Part shown: positions 1 through 6,325 of the stretch, one piece after another | Layout of the letters: the number at the start of each line of letters is the position of its first letter | Numbering within the stretch: the stretch's first letter is position 1 | Assembly: GCA_027026055.1 (NCBI GenBank) | Contig: JALVPA010000152.1 | Location: forward strand, 1 to 11,022 | Length of the DNA stretch: 11,022 nucleotides | Reading direction: 5' to 3' | Origin: Campylobacteraceae bacterium | GTDB lineage: Bacteria > Campylobacterota > Campylobacteria > Campylobacterales > Sulfurovaceae | Notes under the pieces: model-generated | Database searches by the model: none | What the model saw: only the letters and a program-made list of their open reading frames with translations | What the model was told of the DNA's origin: nothing | Program-made: the position numbers and the translations under genes

Positions 1-35
1 ATACCACACTATTCCACACTTTTCAACCCATCTTC
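1..35. repeat. Left copy of 35-bp direct repeat
   Basis: This stretch matches 702-736 at 32 of 35 positions (differences at bases 9, 12 and 33) in the same orientation. Read on the minus strand it encodes the short tail E-D-G-L-K-S-V-E followed by a stop (TAG at 9-11), the same tail that ends the phage-like remnant at 710-1009. Here the codons just upstream hold a stop, so this copy is only a duplicated gene end. The two copies bracket the ORF at 44-613 and the tRNA-like structure. Possible readings are attachment-site duplication, a recombination scar or a tandem cassette boundary; the sequence alone does not decide. Confidence 0.75.
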
Positions 36-43
36 CTAAAACA

Positions 44-613
44 GTGTTTAATATGACGCGTCCGAAGTATCCTATCAAGCGGTATGTGGAGGTGCTTGGC
101 ATCAAGATGCCGAAACAAGCGAAGCCAAACGGCATCAAATCCGCCGCCATAGCTTTGGGTGCGATGGGGTATAATGGCGGGATGAAAAAATTTCAAGATG
201 AATTACAAGCGTTTCTAAATGATGTCAACAAAGGGAGCATCAAAAAAGACAAAGTTGAGATTGGTACCATTTCGGACAATATCAAAAAATACCTACTTGA
301 AAATAAGGTAAAAGCCGAAGCGCAAACAATTTTTTTATCGGTCAGAAGGCTAAAACACATTTTGCGCGATAGCAAACAAAAAGCAGGAAAAGGGATCCCA
401 GAAAAACACATATCCAAACTTGCAGTTTATTTGATGAACCCCACACACTTAATCATTGATTTGCATCCAAAACACAAAAACATCGTTTATGTCTATGAGG
501 AGGATAATCGACACTATAAAATAGTTGTATCTCCGATAAATGGGGAAATCATTACATGCGGTATATTTAATCTTGAAAACATGAATATGAAAGAGTATGC
601 AGTGATATTTTAG
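44..613 (+). CDS. Phage-associated PBECR/MuF-C-like nuclease domain protein (possibly 5'-truncated)
   Basis: A 189-residue, Lys-rich protein. The N-terminal third (residues 1-50) is basic and unassigned. From about residue 70 it resembles the PBECR (phage Barnase-EndoU-ColicinE5/D-RelE-like nuclease) domains found at the C-terminus of Mu gpF-type minor head proteins or as stand-alone phage proteins: a K-E-I-G-T-I-S type entry motif, a predicted helix with LKHILRDSK, then a beta-rich end with NIVYVYEED and YKIVVSPING. Such domains are thought to be nuclease toxins carried by phages; the activity here is inferred. The start is uncertain: GTG 44, ATG 53 and ATG 182 are all possible, none has a clear Shine-Dalgarno, and the frame is open to the left edge of the window, so this may be the end of a longer gene. 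It is A-richer than the genes to the right and lies between two direct repeats, which suggests transfer. The family assignment is from memory of motif style. Confidence 0.5.
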   Translation: MFNMTRPKYPIKRYVEVLGIKMPKQAKPNGIKSAAIALGAMGYNGGMKKFQDELQAFLNDVNKGSIKKDKVEIGTISDNIKKYLLENKVKAEAQTIFLSVRRLKHILRDSKQKAGKGIPEKHISKLAVYLMNPTHLIIDLHPKHKNIVYVYEEDNRHYKIVVSPINGEIITCGIFNLENMNMKEYAVIF

Positions 614-692
614 CAGGGCAAAGGCGGGAGTCGAACCCGCTCTAATTGGGATAAAATCCCAAAACATCCCGATGTGTCCTCATTTGCCTTGC
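613..692 (-). tRNA. tRNA-like cloverleaf, degenerate (Lys-UUU-type anticodon)
   Basis: On the minus strand, bases 688 to 616 fold as a 73-nt tRNA-like form. The acceptor is GGCAAAT (688-682) against CTTTGCC (623-617), 6 of 7 paired, with C616 as discriminator. The anticodon stem is TTGGG/CCCAA with the 7-nt loop ATTTTAT, giving U33, anticodon UUU and A37. A 5-nt variable loop follows, then a perfect T arm GCGGG-TTCGACT-CCCGC. The D arm is poor (only a GAC/GTT stem, though its loop has GGG), position 8 is G rather than U, position 7 is mispaired, and no CCA is encoded. Outer pairing extends the acceptor to about 10 bp (613-622 with 683-692), including one G-U on the plus strand. It begins at the last base of the stop codon of the ORF at 44-613. 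It could be a decayed tRNA, a phage tRNA-like element or a structured 3' end of the plus-strand mRNA. Confidence 0.38.
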
Positions 693-701
693 AATAGTAT
701 T

Positions 702-736
702 ATACCACATTACTCCACACTTTTCAACCCATCCTC
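702..736. repeat. Right copy of 35-bp direct repeat
   Basis: Same-orientation partner of 1-35, 32 of 35 identical. This copy lies in the intact reading frame of the minus-strand remnant at 710-1009 and supplies its last eight codons and stop (TAA at 710-712) plus eight bases beyond. This is therefore probably the ancestral copy, and 1-35 the duplicated one. It sits 9 bp from the tRNA-like element. Confidence 0.75.
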
Positions 737-1009
737 TATCTCCCCGCTAATCTTACTCATTTCCTCTTCGCTTATACCGCCCAAATCGCTTTTGATAATG
801 CATTCAAGCTTGGCTTTTTCATAACTCGGCAAGCTGTAGCCAAGCGATTTGATGCCTTCAAGTACGGCGATTTCGTTTTGCACATCGACAAGGTTAAACT
901 CGCTCGGATAGCGTACCGTTACATCGTTGGGTATGCGCAAAAACCTACACGCCACATCAAAGGCTCTTGCTTCCAAGTCTTGCAAGCGCATCGCAAAGTT
1001 GGAAAGTTG
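710..1009 (-). pseudogene. 3' remnant of a phage structural gene, probably a portal protein
   Basis: The open frame runs from 1009 to the stop at 710. An ATG at 991 would give 93 residues (LEARAFDVACRFLRIP, then VRYPSEFNLVDVQNEIAVLE and GGISEEEMSKISGEIEDG). The helical region with an acidic C-terminal tail resembles the end of tailed-phage portal proteins, which form the dodecameric DNA entry ring of the capsid; the assignment is tentative. The frame reads plausible matching sequence (QLSNFA) before the ATG and then meets a TAA at 1010-1012, so the annotated ATG is probably an internal Met of a gene that lost its 5' end. No terminase, head or tail gene lies beside it, as expected for prophage debris. 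It could instead be a small expressed protein, but no clear Shine-Dalgarno is seen. Confidence 0.5.
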
Positions 1010-1148
1010 TTAAACGACGAGGTGCAACCATTAAAGTGTTTAGTCCGTTTGCCAAGATAACCGAATTTTTAAATTTTGTATTCTCTTTTTACCTCAAAAG
1101 CACGTATAAGTATTGTCGAAAATAAAGCATTTCGGGTAAACAGAAGAG

Positions 1149-1167
1149 TCGGATAGTCATTATCCGA
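1149..1167 (-). terminator. Weak hairpin at the metF 3' end
   Basis: A 7-bp inverted repeat, TCGGATA (1149-1155) and TATCCGA (1161-1167) around a 5-nt loop, overlaps the last codons and stop of metF. On the minus strand it is followed by CTCTTCTGTTT, which is only moderately T-rich. It may act as the metF terminator, but it is weak and could be chance. Confidence 0.3.
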
Positions 1168-2080
1168 TAAGTTTGTCGCAGAGTTCGAAGCGGTTGTGCG
1201 TCATCAAATGAACTTTTCCGTGTAGCTGCATGATATCGTCGAAGATGCGTTTGGAGAGAGCGAAACCCACTTCGTACTCTTTGGCTTCTCCGTCCATCGC
1301 TGCGAGATTCATCTCGTCGATGATCGCTTTGGGAACATTGATACCCGGCACTTTGTCGTCGATGAAATTGGCCGTTTTGGCACGCACGATGGGAAATTGT
1401 CCCATGACCAGTTGCGCCTCTTTGGCGGTATCTCTGATGCTCGCCTCTTTGGCCTCTTCGAAAATCTCCAACAACGCTTTGGCGTTGTCGATATCGTAAA
1501 CGGGTTGCGTAATGATAGCGCGCGCTCCGTAATTGAGTTTTTTGAGCATACGTTTTTGAAGTTTTTTCATATCTTTGGCGTATGCGTTGCTCACGGCAAA
1601 AGGGTAAATGGGTTTGGGGGCGGGATCAAGCGGTTTACCGGAGTAGTCTACGCCGTTGTTGAGATGATAAATGATACTCAAAAGCAGGGTCGAGTCGCGC
1701 TCCAATACTCCTTTGACCTCCGGTTGGTCCGAAAATTTTGCGGGATCGCCCGTCAGCGCGAGGATACAGCGTAGGTCGAAATCGTTGGCGCCCAATAAGG
1801 AGCTTTGCAAAGAGAGCTTGTTTTTGTCGCGCATACTCATCGTTGCCAAAACCGGTTTTCCGAAGGCTTGTTGTACTTTGATGGCGGAAAGCACCGCACT
1901 CATTTTAAGCTTTGCCAATGGATTGTCCGTACACGAAAAGCCGTTGACTTTTTTTACCAAATCGGTTTTACGTATCGCTTCGATAATCGGTGCGATGGAA
2001 GCACCGTGTGGTGGATTTATCTCTACGGTAATAAATCGTTTGGTCTTATTGCATAAAAAATCGCAAAATTCTTCGAACAT
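1160..2080 (-). CDS. metF: Methylenetetrahydrofolate reductase (MTHFR family)
   Basis: Reduces 5,10-methylene-THF to 5-methyl-THF, the methyl donor for methionine synthesis; a cytosolic FAD-type TIM-barrel enzyme. From ATG 2080 it has 306 residues, near the family length. Visible marks are VEINPPHG with the likely catalytic Glu20, ILALTGDP around residues 106-113 (the folate/FAD-binding LTGDP motif), TQPVYD near 191-196 and the family C-terminus HLMTHNRFEL. The VE-x-NPP variant is closer to the YitJ/acetogen-type MTHFR domain than to E. coli MetF (FEFFPP). The frame extends to a TTG at 2122, but that codon lies inside the likely promoter, whereas ATG 2080 has an upstream AAGCGAG and a short leader, so 2080 is preferred. 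The gene is divergent from serB, which supplies serine for one-carbon units; the shared region may co-regulate them (inference). Confidence 0.9.
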   Translation of the reverse strand: MFEEFCDFLCNKTKRFITVEINPPHGASIAPIIEAIRKTDLVKKVNGFSCTDNPLAKLKMSAVLSAIKVQQAFGKPVLATMSMRDKNKLSLQSSLLGANDFDLRCILALTGDPAKFSDQPEVKGVLERDSTLLLSIIYHLNNGVDYSGKPLDPAPKPIYPFAVSNAYAKDMKKLQKRMLKKLNYGARAIITQPVYDIDNAKALLEIFEEAKEASIRDTAKEAQLVMGQFPIVRAKTANFIDDKVPGINVPKAIIDEMNLAAMDGEAKEYEVGFALSKRIFDDIMQLHGKVHLMTHNRFELCDKLIG

Positions 2081-2106
2081 TGTGACATCTCGCTTAGTTT
2101 CGTTGG

Positions 2107-2135
2107 ATATAATTTTAGCCAATTTTAGATGTCAA
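2107..2135 (-). promoter_or_regulatory. metF: metF promoter, sigma70-type
   Basis: On the minus strand there is a perfect TTGACA -35 (2130-2135), a 17-nt spacer and TTATAT as -10 (2107-2112). The predicted start near 2099 would leave a leader of roughly 18 nt before ATG 2080, with AAGCGAG in it. The upstream TTG start at 2122 falls inside the promoter, which argues against it. Confidence 0.6.
2108..2113 (+). promoter_or_regulatory. serB: Candidate -10 box for serB, overlapping the metF -10
   Basis: TATAAT on the plus strand shares five bases with the -10 of the opposing metF promoter. No good -35 is seen: GTGACA at 2082-2087 is 20 nt away. Campylobacterota promoters often lack a conserved -35. 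The leader to serB would be about 70 nt and includes the inverted repeat at 2139-2154. Confidence 0.4.
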
Positions 2136-2138
2136 TGT

Positions 2139-2154
2139 GTTTGTAAAGACAAAC
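2139..2154. promoter_or_regulatory. Inverted repeat GTTTGT-N4-ACAAAC between metF and serB
   Basis: A perfect 6-bp inverted repeat with a 4-base AAAG loop. It lies just upstream of the metF -35 and within the probable serB leader, a suitable position for an operator or a small leader hairpin. No matching regulator is identifiable. Confidence 0.3.
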
Positions 2155-2188
2155 GGATATCATCAAAAATCGACACAACGAGGTAGTT

Positions 2189-2815
2189 ATGCGTAAATTG
2201 GCGGTATTTGATTTCGATTCGACGTTGATGGACGGCGAAACAATCGATTTTTTGGCGGCGGAGCTTGGATTGCAAGCGCAAGTGGCGGCGATCACGGAAC
2301 GTGCGATGGCGGGAGAGTTGGATTTTTTCAAATCGCTTATAGCGCGTGCGGCGCTATTGGAAGGTCTCGAAGAGACGAAGGTCGATACCGTTTGTGCGAA
2401 TTTGCCGTTGATGCCCGGTGCGAAAGAGACGGTCGAAGCCTTGAAAGCACGCGGCTATACGGTGGTTTGTTTTTCGGGAGGTTTTCGTAACGCGACGAAA
2501 CCGGCCGGCGAATATTTAGGATTGGATGCCGACTTCGCCAATTTTTTGTATGCCGAAAACGGCGTATTAACGGGGCAAGTGGGCGGAGAGATGATGCAAG
2601 GCGACGCCAAAGGAGAGATGTTGCTACGTTTGCAAAAACTGCTTAGCGTCGGTAGAGAAGAAACCCTCGTCGTCGGAGACGGAGCGAACGATTTGAGTAT
2701 GTTCGCATATGCCGATACTCGTGTGGCGTTTTGTGCCAAGGAAGTATTGAAAAAAGCCGCCACGCATATAGTGGAGAAGAAGGATTTGAGAGAAGTCCTT
2801 CTCGCAGTCGATTAA
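2189..2815 (+). CDS. serB: Phosphoserine phosphatase
   Basis: Hydrolyses O-phosphoserine to serine, the last step of serine synthesis; cytosolic, Mg2+-dependent HAD superfamily. At 208 residues it is about the usual length for a SerB without an N-terminal ACT domain. HAD motif I is DFDST with nucleophile Asp8 and acid/base Asp10, motif II is SGG at Ser96, the motif III Lys is around 141 (QGDAKG), and motif IV is GDGANDLSM with Asp164 and Asp168. Glu17 and Arg53 in the cap fit the substrate-binding residues of SerB. The ATG has GAGG six bases upstream. It diverges from metF and ends 9 bp from the convergent hlyD-type gene, with no clear bidirectional terminator. Serine feeds the glycine/one-carbon pool that MetF reduces. 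A related HAD phosphatase with another small substrate remains possible but less likely. Confidence 0.9.
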   Translation: MRKLAVFDFDSTLMDGETIDFLAAELGLQAQVAAITERAMAGELDFFKSLIARAALLEGLEETKVDTVCANLPLMPGAKETVEALKARGYTVVCFSGGFRNATKPAGEYLGLDADFANFLYAENGVLTGQVGGEMMQGDAKGEMLLRLQKLLSVGREETLVVGDGANDLSMFAYADTRVAFCAKEVLKKAATHIVEKKDLREVLLAVD

Positions 2816-2824
2816 ACGCGTCTC

Positions 2825-4150
2825 TTAGCGTTGCGTAAAGGCGTATTCCTTCGCTTTTAGGATAGGCTTGAGGATATACTCCATCAAAGTCTTTTTGCCC
2901 GTCATGATATCGACGTTTGCGGTCATGCCCGGGATGATTTTGAGCGGGTGTTCTTTCGTACCCAAGAAGTTTTTTTCCGTTTTGACGTGAATGATATAAA
3001 AGACGTTGTCTTTTTCGTCTTTGGTCGTGTCCGCACTGATATGGACGACTTTGCCTTCGAGCGTGCCGTAAATTCTGAAATCATAGGCGGAGATTTTGAC
3101 CACCGCTTTTTGTCCGGGATAGATAAAGGCAATGTCTGAGGGTTTGATCTTCACTTCGAGCCAGAGGTTGTCGTCGGTGGGGACAATCTCAATCAGGTCT
3201 TCTCCCGGTTTGATGACGCCGCCTACAGTGTTGACATAGAGCGTTTGAATGACGCCGTTGATGGGCGAACGAACGATGGTTCTGCGCACCTGATCGTGCA
3301 ATGCTTTCGCATTCTCTTCGGTACGCAGCTTTTCGGCGATAGCTTCGTTGAGTTCCTCTTTCGCTTTGTTTCTGAAGGTTGCTTCGGCTTCTTTGATATT
3401 GTTTTCGATTTCACTGATTTCGGCTTCGATTTTCGGGATATTGTTGACAGCTTCGGAGAGATCGCCGAGAATTTTGCTCTGTTCGCGCTGAAGTTTCATA
3501 AAAGCAACTTGCGACTTGACTCCTTGCTCCACCATCGGTTTCATCATTTCGACCTCTTGCGAGATGAGTTCGCTACTACGCTTGAGATGTTTGAGCTTGG
3601 CGCGTGTTTCGGCGAGTTCTTGTTCTTTTTGGTGTTTTTTGTCCCTAAGCGCATCGATTTTCGCCATCAACTCCAACTGCCTGCTTCTATATAGGCTTTT
3701 TTCGTTTTTGACAAGGATGGGATAGCTTTTGTTGATATCTTCGGGGATACTGAAAGGTTTGCCTTCCGATTCCGCTTTTAAACGTGCGATTTTCGCTTCG
3801 AGTTCGTATATTTTTATCTTAGTCGCATCGTGTTGGGCGACGGATTTTTCGTTGTTGATTTTTAGTAGCGGTTGTCCTTTATCGACGATGTCGCCCACTT
3901 TGACGTAGATCTCTTCGAGGATACCCCCTTCGAGGTTTTGGACAATTTTGTTTTCCCCACTCGGGACGACCTTGCCCGAACCGCGCGTGATCTCGTCAAT
4001 TTCTGTTAACGACGCCCACACGATGAAAATCGCGAGGGTTACCAACCAAAAATAGAGTGCCCATCGCATCTTTTTAGGGGTCTGCTCCGCGACGGCGGCA
4101 CTCAAGGAGTTAATAAACTCGTAATCTTCTTCGGAGAGTTTCTTAGCCAT
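2825..4150 (-). CDS. HlyD/LapC-family type I secretion membrane fusion protein
   Basis: The periplasmic adaptor that links an inner-membrane ABC exporter to a TolC-like outer-membrane channel. It has 441 residues, normal for the family. It has a short cytoplasmic N-terminus (1-30), one membrane segment at about 32-48 (YFWLVTLAIFIVWASL), a split biotinyl-lipoyl hairpin starting at NLEGGILEEIYVKVGD (73-88) and resuming at IVRSPINGVIQTL (292-304), and a long charged coiled coil from about 105 to 290. The beta-barrel region follows, and the HlyD signature end PGMTANVDIMTGKKTL covers about 407-422. The ATG has AAAGGAG six bases upstream and lies inside the 3' end of the transporter gene (8-bp overlap), so the two are translationally coupled. 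No TolC homologue or secreted substrate is in the window. Confidence 0.92.
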   Translation of the reverse strand: MAKKLSEEDYEFINSLSAAVAEQTPKKMRWALYFWLVTLAIFIVWASLTEIDEITRGSGKVVPSGENKIVQNLEGGILEEIYVKVGDIVDKGQPLLKINNEKSVAQHDATKIKIYELEAKIARLKAESEGKPFSIPEDINKSYPILVKNEKSLYRSRQLELMAKIDALRDKKHQKEQELAETRAKLKHLKRSSELISQEVEMMKPMVEQGVKSQVAFMKLQREQSKILGDLSEAVNNIPKIEAEISEIENNIKEAEATFRNKAKEELNEAIAEKLRTEENAKALHDQVRRTIVRSPINGVIQTLYVNTVGGVIKPGEDLIEIVPTDDNLWLEVKIKPSDIAFIYPGQKAVVKISAYDFRIYGTLEGKVVHISADTTKDEKDNVFYIIHVKTEKNFLGTKEHPLKIIPGMTANVDIMTGKKTLMEYILKPILKAKEYAFTQR

Positions 4151-6311
4151 GTGCCGCTCCTTTGAGTTTGTTTAGCACTTCGTCTCTGGGACCGTCAAGA
4201 TAGATCTTACCTTCGTGCATGACGATAACGCGCGTGACATAGTTGAGCAGTTGCAGTTTTTGGGTTACCAACAGCAGCGTTTTGTCTTTAAACGCTTCTT
4301 TAAAATGTCCCATAAGTTTGGTTTCGCTGAGTTGATCGAGGTTGGCGGTAGGTTCGTCCAAAAGCATGATGGGAGCATCCGAAATTAGCGCTCTGGCAAT
4401 ACCGATACTTTGACGTTGACCGCCCGATACGCCGTGTCCTCGTTCGCTTATAGGCATGTTGTATCCCAGAGGGTGACGCTTGACGAACTCGTCGACTCCG
4501 CTTAGCCGTGCCGCTTTGAGAAGTTCCTCGTCCGTGGCGTTAGGCGCGCGGTATAAGATGTTTTCCTTGACCGTTCCGCGAAAGAGCGAAACCTCTTGGC
4601 TAACGTAGCCGATATGTTGTCTCAAACGTGCGGGATCGACTTGTGCGATATCGATATCGTCGATCAAAATCGTGCCTTCGGTAGGATCGTAAAGACGTAA
4701 AATGAGTTTTTCAATTGTACTCTTTCCCGAACCGATACGACCGATTATGCCGACGTGTTCGCCGGGAAGGATCGTGAAAGAAACATCTTTGAGCGCGGGA
4801 ACTTCGCTGCCGGGATAGGCAAAGGTGACATGGTTGAACTCGATTTTTCCTTTGATATCTTTGCGCTCTATGAAGTGTTGGTTGTCGAGTCGTTCCATCG
4901 GTTGAGAAGTGATGGCGTTGATAACGTCGTATGCCGACTTGGCGTCGCTGTAGTTGCTCAACAACGCGGCGACTTGTCCCATCGGCGCGACGGTGCGCGA
5001 TGCGAGGATTACGATACCGATGAGTCCGCCCATAGTAAGTTCGAGATCCTTGATCATAAATACCCCGAAGACAATGATGAGTACCGTCGTTAGCTGAACC
5101 AACAACCCGGTAACGGTCGGTACCGATGCCGACATCATACGCGATCGTAAGCTCTTTTGAGCGATTTCACCGACGCTTTCTTCCCATTTCCACTGGAGTT
5201 GTCCCGCCATACCTTGGGTTTTGATCGTTTCGATGTTTTGCAACGCTTCGACCAATATACCGTTTTTCTTTGCGGCGGCTTCGTGAGTACTTTCGATACT
5301 GCGTTGAAGCGGTTTGCGAATGATCAAGGCGTAAAGCAAAATGAGTGCCATCATCGTTAGGGGAATGAGAACGATGATACCGCCGATATAGTAGATTACC
5401 AGTAAAAAAAGTATCGAGAAGGGCAAATCGATAACCAAAGAGAGGGTGGCATTGGTCAAAAAGGAGCGTATCGCATCGAAATCTTTGATATTGCTTGCGA
5501 ACGAACCGACCGATTTGGGGTGGTAAGCCATCTTCAGATCGAGGATCTTTTCGAAGATGACAGAGGACATGACGATATCGCTCTTTTTGGCGGCGATTTC
5601 AAGCATCTTCGTACGGAAATACTTAAGAAAGCTATCCAAAAGATAGACGATAACGACACCGATGGAAAAGACAAAAAGGGTTTCGACCGCATTGTTGGGA
5701 ATGACGCGATCGTAGACGTTCATCGTAAAAAGCGGCGATGCGAGTACAAAGAGGTTGACAAGGAACGATGCCAATAGGACGTCTTTGTAAATGGGCCACG
5801 AAAGTTTGAGCGCGTCCCAAAACCAATGCTTGACATGCGGCACACGGTAGCTGTATCCCGGTTTTTCGTCTTCTTTGAGCTCTCGTTTCATTAAAAAGGC
5901 ATAGCCGAGATAAACCTCTTTGAAGGTGTCGATGTCGACCCATTCGGCTAACGGCTCGTCACCGGGGTAGACCACTTTGACTTGGGTACGGTCTTCGTTG
6001 AATGCTTCGAGAATGCACGATTCGCCTTTGGCAAGTAGCAGAATGATGGGCAGGTGCAGATCGAGCATGTGGTCCAGATCGCGTCTGACCAGCGTGGTTT
6101 TGTAGCCGGCTCTTGCCGCAGCTCTGGAAAAGAGTGTTTTGGCTTGTGAGACCGAGAGCAAATCGGGGGCTTTCGTGCCCGGTTTTTGCGGTAAACCTGC
6201 AATCAACGTTTCGAGTGAAACCTCTTTACCGTAGCGTTTGGTGAAAAGTTGTAACGTTTGCAACAATATTTCGGATCGGATATTTTTATCGTCAAACATC
6301 GATGTATCCAT
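4143..6311 (-). CDS. Type I secretion ABC exporter with C39-like (inactive peptidase) domain, LapB-type
   Basis: The inner-membrane permease/ATPase that powers export of a large protein, typically a repeat adhesin or RTX protein, through a one-step channel. It has 722 residues in three parts. Residues 12-140 are a C39-like domain with no Cys before residue 99, so the peptidase nucleophile is missing, as in LapB/HlyB. A six-helix membrane domain covers roughly 175-450, including SPLFTMNVYDRVIP near 192-205. The nucleotide-binding domain covers 485-722: Walker A GRIGSGKST (524-532), Q-loop Gln582, signature VSGGQ (628-632), Walker B IMLLDEP (Asp652, Glu653), D-loop ANLD. The H-loop position is Gln684 (VTQKLQ) instead of His. 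ATG 6311 lacks a good Shine-Dalgarno; ATG 6299 (MFDDKN) has GGAT upstream and may be the true start. It is the first gene of a two-gene unit with the HlyD-like gene. Confidence 0.92.
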   Translation of the reverse strand: MDTSMFDDKNIRSEILLQTLQLFTKRYGKEVSLETLIAGLPQKPGTKAPDLLSVSQAKTLFSRAAARAGYKTTLVRRDLDHMLDLHLPIILLLAKGESCILEAFNEDRTQVKVVYPGDEPLAEWVDIDTFKEVYLGYAFLMKRELKEDEKPGYSYRVPHVKHWFWDALKLSWPIYKDVLLASFLVNLFVLASPLFTMNVYDRVIPNNAVETLFVFSIGVVIVYLLDSFLKYFRTKMLEIAAKKSDIVMSSVIFEKILDLKMAYHPKSVGSFASNIKDFDAIRSFLTNATLSLVIDLPFSILFLLVIYYIGGIIVLIPLTMMALILLYALIIRKPLQRSIESTHEAAAKKNGILVEALQNIETIKTQGMAGQLQWKWEESVGEIAQKSLRSRMMSASVPTVTGLLVQLTTVLIIVFGVFMIKDLELTMGGLIGIVILASRTVAPMGQVAALLSNYSDAKSAYDVINAITSQPMERLDNQHFIERKDIKGKIEFNHVTFAYPGSEVPALKDVSFTILPGEHVGIIGRIGSGKSTIEKLILRLYDPTEGTILIDDIDIAQVDPARLRQHIGYVSQEVSLFRGTVKENILYRAPNATDEELLKAARLSGVDEFVKRHPLGYNMPISERGHGVSGGQRQSIGIARALISDAPIMLLDEPTANLDQLSETKLMGHFKEAFKDKTLLLVTQKLQLLNYVTRVIVMHEGKIYLDGPRDEVLNKLKGAAHG

Positions 6312-6325
6312 TCTATTCGGAATTG

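Noticed and set aside
170..175. TATAAT as a promoter for an internal start at ATG 182
   Set aside because: It is inside an open reading frame only 7 bases before the ATG, too close for a transcript with a ribosome site.
613..692. tmRNA (ssrA) 3' end
   Set aside because: The T arm fits, but no tag reading frame, no tmRNA 5' half and no CCA; the 5' acceptor strand is only 73 nt away.
1..736. Integron gene cassette with attC sites
   Set aside because: The repeats lack the paired RYYYAAC/GTTRRRY core sites and do not form the expected attC hairpin.
878..1060. Plus-strand 60-residue ORF antisense to the portal-like remnant
   Set aside because: No motif or Shine-Dalgarno; the minus frame carries the recognisable protein sequence.
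2778..2802. Inverted repeat AGAAGGA / TCCTTCT at the serB 3' end as a bidirectional terminator
   Set aside because: It lies inside the serB coding region, has an 11-nt loop and no T run on either strand.
4143..6311. Active C39 bacteriocin-processing peptidase/transporter
   Set aside because: There is no Cys in the first 98 residues, so the peptidase nucleophile is missing.
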